From Takakia lepidozioides (Eukaryota > Streptophyta > Takakiopsida > Takakiales > Takakiaceae), in NCBI GenBank assembly GCA_030704615.1, contig CM060733.1, forward strand, positions 67,394,001 through 67,458,000: a DNA stretch of 64,000 nt, read 5' to 3'. Of this stretch, positions 57,134 to 64,000 are shown one piece after another. Under the pieces are notes generated by a model that was not told the origin of the DNA, searched no databases, and saw nothing but the letters and a program-made list of their open reading frames with translations. Each line of letters opens with the position of its first letter. Position 1 is the first letter of the stretch. A program made the position numbers and the translations under genes.

Positions 57134-58800
57134 CGGTGGCAAATACATTTTGAAAATTAACAAAATGAACACGGCCGCCGATTCGCTTTGTTTTTCGAAA
57201 TTAAAACAAGAAATAGCGACCGCCGTATTGGCGGTCGCTTCAATTTTTATTTTTTTAAACCAAGATTGGCGGTCGCACTAGCGGTCGCCTTATTTTTCGA
57301 AATACAAAAAGAAATAGCAACCGACATATTGGCGGTCGTTTCAAATGGTTTTTTTTTTAAAGCAAGATTGGCGGTCGCACTGGCGGTCGCCTTATTTTTT
57401 GAATTAAAAAAATAAATAGCGACCGCTATGTTGGCGGTCACTTCAAATTATTGTTTTAAAAAAACAAGATTGGCGGTCATATTGGCGGTCGCCTAATTTA
57501 AAAAAGAAAACAAGCGACTGCCGTATTGGCGGTTGAACGGTGGCAAATACATTTTTAAAAATTAACAAAATGAACGCGACCGCCAATTATGGCGGTCGTT
57601 TTGTTTTTCAAAATTAAAAAATAAATAGCGACCGCCGTATTGGCGGTCGCTTCAATTCTTTTTTTTAAAAGCAAGATTGGCGGTCGCACTGGCGGTCGCC
57701 TTATTTTTCGAAAAAGAAAAAGAAATAGCGACTGCCATATTGGCGGTCGCTTCAAATGTTTTTTTTTTAAAGCAAGATTGGCTGGCGTTCGCCTTATTTT
57801 TCGAATTTAAAAAATAAATAGCGACCGCTATGCTGGCGGTCGCTTCAAAAAAAAATTATTTTTAAAAAAATCAATTTCCTGTTTTAAAAAAACAAGATTG
57901 GCGGTCGTATTGGCGGTCGCCTAATTTAAAAAAGAAAACAAGCGACTGCCGTATTGGCGGTCACACGGTGGCAAATATATTTTTGAAATTATCAAAATGA
58001 ACGAGACCGCCAATTATGGCGGTCGATTTGTTTTTCGAAATTAAAAAATAAATAGCGACCGCCGTATTGGCGGTCGCTTCAATTTTATTTTTCTTAAAGC
58101 AAGATTGGCAGTCGCACTGGCGGTCGCCTTATTTTTCGAAATAGAAAAAGAAATAGCGACCGCCCTATTGGTGGTCGCTTCAAATGTTTTTTTTTAAAAA
58201 GCAAGATTGGCGGTCGCACTGGCGGTCGCATTATTTTTCGAATTTAAAAAATAAATAGCGACCGCTATGCTGGCGGTCGCTTCAATTTATTGTTTTAAAA
58301 AAACAAGATTGGTGGTCGTATTGGCGGTTGCCTAATTTAAAAAAGAAAACAAGCGACTGCCGTATTGGCGGTCGCACGGTGGCAAATACATTTATGAGAA
58401 TTAACAAAATGAACGCGACCGCCAATTATGGCGGTCGCTTTGCTTTTCGAAATTAAAAAAGAAATAGCGACCGCCGTATTGGCGGTCGCTTCAATTGTTT
58501 TTTTTTAAAAGCAAGATTGGCAGTCACACTGGCGGTCGCTTTATTTTTCGAAATAGAAAAAGAAATAGCGACCGCCATATTGGCGGTCGCACTGGCAATC
58601 GCTTTATTTTTTGAATTAAAAAAAGAAATAGCGACCGCTATCTTGGCGGTCGCTTAAACTTAAAAATATACAAAATAGAAGTGACCGCAATATTGCACAA
58701 AATGAAAGGAAATAAAAGCAACCGCAGTAGTGGCGGTCGCTTGTTTTTCATAAAAAATAAAAATACGGACCGTAATATTAGCGGTCGCTTAATTTCAAAA
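57134..58800. repeat. Left palindrome array of the hAT locus (GCGACCGCC / GGCGGTCGC), about 51-bp pitch
   Basis: Units are GCGACCGCC-n6-GGCGGTCGC palindromes alternating with GGCGGTCGC-ACT-GGCGGTCGCC direct pairs, separated by A/T-rich spacers. Successive units start at 57,216, 57,268, 57,317, 57,370, 57,419 and 57,472. A higher-order unit that begins CGGTGGCAAATA recurs at 57,134, 57,538, 57,966 and 58,377 (periods 404, 428 and 411). The array decays towards 58,790 and ends about 400 bases before the first recognisable part of the hAT gene. Confidence 0.93.
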
Positions 58801-59217
58801 TTACAACAAATATGGTTGTACAACCTTTTTTGGGTGGGCGCTATTGGTTCGTCATTTATTCATTTCACTTTCATTTCATTTTCATCCCTCTTGGATCATA
58901 TATAAGGGAGGTGGATCACCAAGCTCCTCACTTCTTTTGGCGCAAACACTTGAGGTTGCTTTGGATGTTCTCTTCCATTGAACGAGAGTGTAGCCCAAGA
59001 GGAGGGTGCGCACCTTTTGCCGTTGTGGCTTCCACCAAAACCACTTCAGCAGATTGTGTATAAGCTCAACAATATAACCCACATTGACTCACTTGGGTTG
59101 CTGACAGGTGTAGAAGTGTTGGGCTATCGCATTGCACTCTACATTCACAACACGTTCATTTATAGGTGACTGTTTTTTGTTGCTTGCATCGATAGGTCCC
59201 AGGGGAGTGGATATTGG
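58801..59217 (+). promoter_or_regulatory. Probable promoter and 5' region of the hAT gene
   Basis: CATATATAAGGGAGG near 58,896-58,910 is a TATA-like element followed by GTGGATCACC and a short reading frame. A similar GATATAAGCCAAG occurs near 63,050 and 63,978 in the repeated segments right of the gene. Assignment as the promoter rests on position only. Confidence 0.35.
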
Positions 59218-62166
59218 GTGAAGATGAGGGAGGACTGGAGCCCTTGGTATACGACAATCCCGAACACTGTCAGTGCCACTGGTAGTGTTGAGTGCTTGCT
59301 CGCTCACCTCGGCTATAAAGGTGTGAAGAGCGCTGGGGTGGGTTTATGCCCCAAAGCATCTATGCGGGTAAAAAGCCAATTTGCCCAGTGTGGAGGCAAT
59401 ATTCCAATGTCTTTGGATTTAGATATGACCTCTTAGCAGAACACTTCATCTTCCCGTCAGGATGCCCCGATTAGTACCCAGGACGACTCTTGTGAGGCTT
59501 CGGGTGTCCTTGGACAAGTGGGTTGTGCCGGAGCAACACCTGCTTCAACACTTCTTTGTACCCCTACACTTCAAAGGAGTAGAGGATTACGGCAGCAATC
59601 CATGCAAGAAGGTCTTAACTTGTCTGTGAAAAGACAGTTGGATAAAAAATAGGCGCAATTTTTCTTCGAGACCAACATACCATTTAATGTGGCAAGGCTT
59701 CCGGCATTTGTTTCTGCTGTTAGAGCAACCTTGGAGTCCAAATCCACGTACGTGCCTCCGACTTATCACAATCTCCGCACAGGATTGCTAGAAGACGCCA
59801 TGACCGATAGGACGGGTGAGTCTATCAGAAAATATGGAAGCACTATATGTGCCGACGGTTGGAGTTCTGTCACAAACAGACCATTGTTCAATGTCATGCT
59901 CGTATGTTCAGCTGGGGAACAATTCTTGGGATCGGTTGACACTAGCGGCGAGAAGAAAGATGGACGTTATCAATGCCAACTATTGACGGACTTCATCGAA
60001 CAGGTCGGAAGTGATAGAATCGTGCAAATATGCACAGACAATGCCGCTAACATGAGAAACACTGCAGACATGTTGTTGGCACGTTATCATCATATGTACT
60101 ATCAAGGTTGTGCTGCTCATATCCTTGACCTCCTTTTGGAAGATTGGGGAAAAGAACAGTGGGTGAAACAACTTGTCAAGCGAGCGAAGATTGTTGTGTC
60201 GTTCATCCGCACACACCACATTCCTTTGGCAATATATAGGAGGCACGAGCCCAAATACAGCCTCCCCAATCCAGGCGAAACTCGTTTTGCCACTAACTTC
60301 TTGATGGTAGATCGGTTGGTGACGATGAAAAGCAGTCTGGAGCACACCATCATCAATCCTCAATGGGATGCGTACACACGGACATTGCGGGACTCCAGAA
60401 AAGCCAAGTCATTGGGCAAAAGTCGAAAAGTTCGAAATAGCATTCGCAGCGATGATTTCTGGAAGAAATATGAAAAATTTGTTTATATGGTTGAGCCGAT
60501 ATTAATCGTCTTACGGGAGTTTGATGGAAAGCAACCAGTAATGGGCAAGGCATGGTTACTAATGCAAAATCTTGAGAAGCACGTCCAATCTTTGAGGCAT
60601 CCTCCCTTCTCCTTGGAACCTAAACTTGCGGACAGTGCTGAGGATGCATTTTACGACCGTCGTTTGATGGTTCGAACGGACTTGCATTATGCGGGGGCTT
60701 TGTTCAATCCATTTTTGCTCGACAATACCATGCTCCGAGACGATGCTGATGCCAAGGCCGGCCTCGTGCGAGTGCTCATGCGACTGGCTCCGCCGAACCA
60801 TGCAGAGAGAGCTATATCCGAGTACCAAATGCTTCTCAGATCGCCGCGACCCTTTTGAGGACATGTCGGATCCAAAAAAACTCAATATGCTGCCACATAA
60901 ATGGTGGGATCTAATTGGAGCTAGAGCAAGAACATTGGCTCCCATTGCGAAGCGTATACTTGCTCAAGCGTGCTCTGCCTTATCTTGCGAACACAATTGG
61001 AGCAGTTACTCATTTGTTCACAACAAGATTCGCAACAGATTGAATCCCGCGAGGGCTGACAAATTGGTGTATGTGTATACCAATTGCCGACTGCTACGTG
61101 AGAGGGCAGCGGATGATACTGCAGCATGGTATGAGAGGAATTTGCATTCCGAAGACTCTGTTTCTGAGGCTGATTCGATGAGTGATGATACTGAGCCTCA
61201 GAGATAATCATCTCAGAGGAAATCATCTGCCTCCGATAGTGAAGATGGATCCGATGATGCTCCCGAAAATGCGTATGACCCGTTTACATTCACAGAGGAA
61301 GATGCTTATATCCAGCCGACCTTTGATGACCTTCTTGAAGAAGTGCGTATTACAGATGAAGGTGAAGCTGCAATTGTGTCATCCCCAAAATATGGTCCTC
61401 AAAATGAAGTTGGGGTCGACCCTCGCCCCCCACTACACGCTGAAGCTACCGGTAGTGCCCCAATGGAGCTTATAGGTGATGTACTGCCAGGACCGATCGA
61501 CGTACGCAACCCTATTCATACAAACGATGGTGTCGAACCCATTGTACAGTCGACGGGATGGGATCATGCCTCACCGATACGACCAGCTCCACCACAATGC
61601 CAAAACCGATCCAGCTCCCCATCAACACAGCGGGCATTAAGGAGCAACATGGTTGATCTGTTTTCCACACGCATGCATCATTCTGCTGCATTGGACCGGG
61701 CGGAAGTTGAAGCCTCGGATGATGACAACCTGTCACTACAATTCCACCTTAATCGACGTGTTGCGCAGCAGACTCGTGATTCCTCACATGCCGGACTATC
61801 TAATGCCGGTCATCTCGGGCAGTCCCCCCTCCGGTACCTCCTTCGAGAGTACTTTCGATTGCGTCCCGAGTCCATAAACGACAGAGAACAGTCCAACCTT
61901 TTGTAGGCGATCGGCCCACAAACATGCCAGATACCATGGATGGTATTCAAGACCGGAGCGGGAGTCGACCTCAGAGAGAACTAAATGTAGTTCGAGGCCG
62001 CTTGCAGATTCAAAGGCTTGGACATATGAGGTCGGATAGGGAGGACGATTCCAGCACTGATCATGGCAACGGTGGTGAAGTCGAGGGTGACCCGAATTTT
62101 CAACCCATCGGAGCATTAGGATTAGGATCTTCTTCGTCCCGCCGTCGAAGCCATAGAAGGAATTGA
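59218..62166 (+). pseudogene. hAT-superfamily transposase with DUF659 region and C-terminal dimerisation domain
   Basis: 59,230-59,400 has a Cys/His pattern (VECLLAHLGYKGVKSAG) that may be a BED-finger remnant. FFETNIPFNVARLPAF (from about 59,656) opens the core. The DUF659 part is GSTICADGWSSVTNRPLFNVM, then DFIEQV, and IVQICTDNAANMRNT with a conserved Asp (59,845-60,065). GCAAHILDLLLEDWGK and an ETRFATNF block follow. After a one-base frameshift near 60,845 the hAT dimerisation domain reads KKLNMLPHKWWDLIGARARTL and LSCEHNWSSYSFVHNKIRNRL (60,880-61,050). TAG at 59,650 and TAA at 61,205 interrupt the frame. An acidic, Ser-rich tail continues to about 61,904 and, after another shift, ends SSSRRRSHRRN with TGA at 62,166. 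hAT enzymes move DNA elements by cut and paste. The gene sits between two arrays of one palindrome family, presumably its element's subterminal repeats. Confidence 0.82.
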
Positions 62167-62437
62167 AGCAAAGATGTAGGCATGCATCCGCACTTTTTAG
62201 TGGACATGTTTATATTTCTGTACTGAAGTAATACCAATGTGATCATTGTCACTATGAGTATTTGTATTGTTGTTGTGTATGTGTTGGAAAATAAAAGATG
62301 TTGCCCATGTGTATACCAGCCTAAATGTCGGCCAAAGGCACCGTCACTTGCTCATGTTTGTGTTCGATGATTTGCTTGTGGAATGGAGAACAATTGTGTC
62401 ATGCTTCCAACTGTGCATTCATTTTTATTTAAATGGA

Positions 62438-63000
62438 GCGGCCGCCAAGGTGGCGGTCGCTTCTACTAAGTGTGACCTGCGCAGGGAGCGAGGAGTGAGG
62501 CGGGGGGGAGGGGGCGACCACCTATGTTGGCGGTCGTTTATTTTTTTCTAAGTTTTTGAAAATGAAGCGACCGCCTATGTTAGCGGTCGCTTATTTATTT
62601 TAAATATTTTGAAAATGAAGCGACCGCCTATGCTGGCGGTCGCTTATTTTTTTTATTTTTTTTAAAATGAAGCGACCGCCTATGTTGGCGGTCACTTATT
62701 TTTTTTAAAGTTTTTGAAAATGAAGCGACCGCCTATGTTGGCGGTCGCTTATTTATTTTAATTATTTTTAAATGAAGCGACCGCCAATGTTGGCGGTCAC
62801 TTATTTATTTTGAATTTTTTAAAATGCAGCGACCGCCTATGTTGGCGGTCGCTTATTTTTTTTATTTGCCGAAAATGGAGCGACCGCCTGTTGTGGCGGT
62901 CGTTTTTTTTTTTTCCTCGGAAAATGGAGCGACCGCCAGTTCTGGCGGTCGCTTATTTTTTATTTTCTGAAAAATCGAGCGACCGCCAAGTTGGCGGTCA
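62438..63000. repeat. Right palindrome array of the hAT locus, block 1
   Basis: Palindromes with arms GCGACCGCC and GGCGGTCGC start at about 62,568, 62,620, 62,672, 62,724, 62,776, 62,829, 62,880, 62,929 and 62,979, a pitch of 49-53 bases. A/T-rich spacers (TTATTT, AAAATGAA) separate them. Confidence 0.93.
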
Positions 63001-63337
63001 TTTCTAGAAGATTCGCCCTGCATGTGGCCCGAGAAATGAGGGCGGAGGAGGATATAAGCCAAGGGAGGCTTATTCTCCCCTCACTTCCTCTCCACACAAC
63101 TTCTGTGTACGTGGCATTTCATTATTCCACAACACGTAGTCACGTGGAGAACGAGGCCATTAGTTGGGTGGGGGGTATTTTTTGCCGCGATTTCTGTGAG
63201 GTCGTTGCAGAATGCTCCCATAGGCCCTCCTGTGTTCCAAGATCATTTTATTCTACAAAATTAGCTTTTAGGAATTATTTTGACACCTACTCAAACCTAC
63301 TTAACGGGGGAAGGGTTTAAATTATTTTGGAAATGAA
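63001..63337. repeat. Non-palindromic insert unit, repeated at 63,921
   Basis: TCTAGAAGATTCGCCCTGCATGT and following bases to GATATAAGCCAAG at 63,001-63,065 recur at 63,921-64,000, in each case directly after a palindrome ending GCGACCGCCAAGTTGGCGGTC. The rest (63,066-63,337) has no recognisable gene. Confidence 0.7.
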
Positions 63338-63920
63338 GCGACTGCCATTACTGGCGGTCGCTTTTATTTTAATTATTTTGGAAATGAAGCGAGAGCCGTT
63401 ACTGGCGGTCGTTTTTTTGTTTTTTGGAGGAAAATGGAGTGACCGCCATTAGGGGCGATCGCCGCTATTGTTGTTTTTTGTAATTGCAGCGACCGCCATT
63501 AGTGGCGGTCGATTTTTTTAAAAATTTGGTTGGAAATGAAGCGACCGCCATTACTGACGGTCGCTTTTATTTAAATGTTTTTGAAAATGAAGCGACCGCC
63601 ATTGCAAGCGGTCGCTTCTGTATATTTTGGAGGAAAATCGAGCGACCACCATTACGGGCGGTCGCCGCAATTGTTTTGTTTTTTGTAAATCCAGCGACCG
63701 CCACTACTGGCGGTCGCTTTTATTAAAAATTTGTTGGAAATGGAGTAACCGCCATGACTGGTGGTCGTTTTTATTTTAATTGTTTTGAAAATCAAACGAC
63801 CGCCGTTATTGGCGGTCGTTTTTATTTTAATATTTTTGAAAATGAAGCGACCTCCTATGTTGGCGTTCGGTTATTTATTTTATTTTCGGACAATGGAGCG
63901 ACCGCCAAGTTGGCGGTCGC
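63338..63920. repeat. Right palindrome array of the hAT locus, block 2
   Basis: Twelve palindromes start at 63,338, 63,389, 63,439, 63,489, 63,541, 63,592, 63,642, 63,694, 63,745, 63,796, 63,847 and 63,898, a strikingly constant step of 50-52 bases. Centres are mostly ATTACT, unlike TATGTT in block 1. Together with the insert unit this makes a higher-order repeat of about 920 bp that runs off the window. Confidence 0.93.
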
Positions 63921-64000
63921 TTCTAGAAGATTCGCCCTGCATGTGGCCCGAGGAATGAGGGGGGGCCGGGGGGCGGGGGATATAAGCCAAGAGAGGCTCA
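63921..64000. repeat. Second copy of the non-palindromic insert unit (partial)
   Basis: Matches 63,001-63,075, with a G-rich expansion near 63,960-63,976, and is cut by the window end. Confidence 0.7.

Noticed and set aside
16450-61207. A variant genetic code with TAA/TAG read as glutamine, as in some ulvophyte green algae
   Set aside because: Clean long frames (the 686-codon chromovirus polymerase, the 634-codon transposase exon) use only CAA and CAG for Gln, TGA stops also occur inside B, and copy comparison fits C-to-T decay.
1-64000. tRNA and rRNA genes
   Set aside because: No cloverleaf-like or rRNA-like sequence was noticed by eye. A covariance-model search would be needed to be sure.

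Overview
This is a nuclear window from a repeat-rich eukaryote of the green plant lineage. The evidence is GT-AG introns, Ty3/gypsy elements primed by initiator-Met tRNA, CACTA elements of the TNP2/DUF4218 type, and MULE and hAT transposases. A retrotransposon carrying a C5 DNA methyltransferase fits a charophyte alga; such elements have been reported in charophytes. A large charophyte genome such as Chara is my best guess, but the sequence does not prove it. I see no tRNA, rRNA or clear housekeeping gene: almost everything is nested mobile DNA.

Layout. 1-2.3 kb: decayed coiled-coil ORF ending at a purine tract. 2.4-5.1 kb: a 10-bp tandem repeat, a piece of retrotransposon B, and the 3' end of a gypsy chromovirus (family A). 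5.3-6.8 kb: broken CACTA transposase (minus). 8.3-14.5 kb: a MULE transposase gene with two introns, set among GATCCCC/GGGGATC microrepeats. 14.6-45.8 kb: retrotransposon B (gag, protease, C5-methyltransferase, integrase with PHD finger, 3' LTR), split by a 22.2-kb block bounded by ATGAGCC-rich inverted repeats (20,741-42,974). 45.8-50.0 kb: a family A RT fragment and a CACTA remnant ending in TTGTAGTAGTG. 50.0-56.4 kb: a second, rearranged copy of B. 57.1-64 kb: a hAT transposase gene between two palindrome arrays.

The 22-kb block is the centrepiece. It carries a SWIM-type transposase gene on the minus strand, a plus-strand multi-exon gene that reads as a ParB-like domain followed by a permuted amino-methyltransferase, and two divergent paralogous ORFs of unknown function. 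Between the head-to-head transposase and ParB-methyltransferase genes lies an array of about 29 palindromes (arms GGAAATGCGG / CCGCATTTCC) spaced about 53 bp apart. A young, complete 6,963-bp chromovirus (726-bp LTRs, 5-bp target duplication CTCCG) has landed inside the transposase gene.

The hAT gene is flanked by a different palindrome family (arms GCGACCGCC / GGCGGTCGC) with a nearly identical 51-52 bp pitch, and the MULE gene has its own motif. My working idea is that each DNA transposon carries a private, helically phased array of short sites, and that the ParB-methyltransferase may act on such sites. That is inference. Most genes here carry stops or frameshifts. Some frameshifts may be assembly errors, because even the very young chromovirus shows several.
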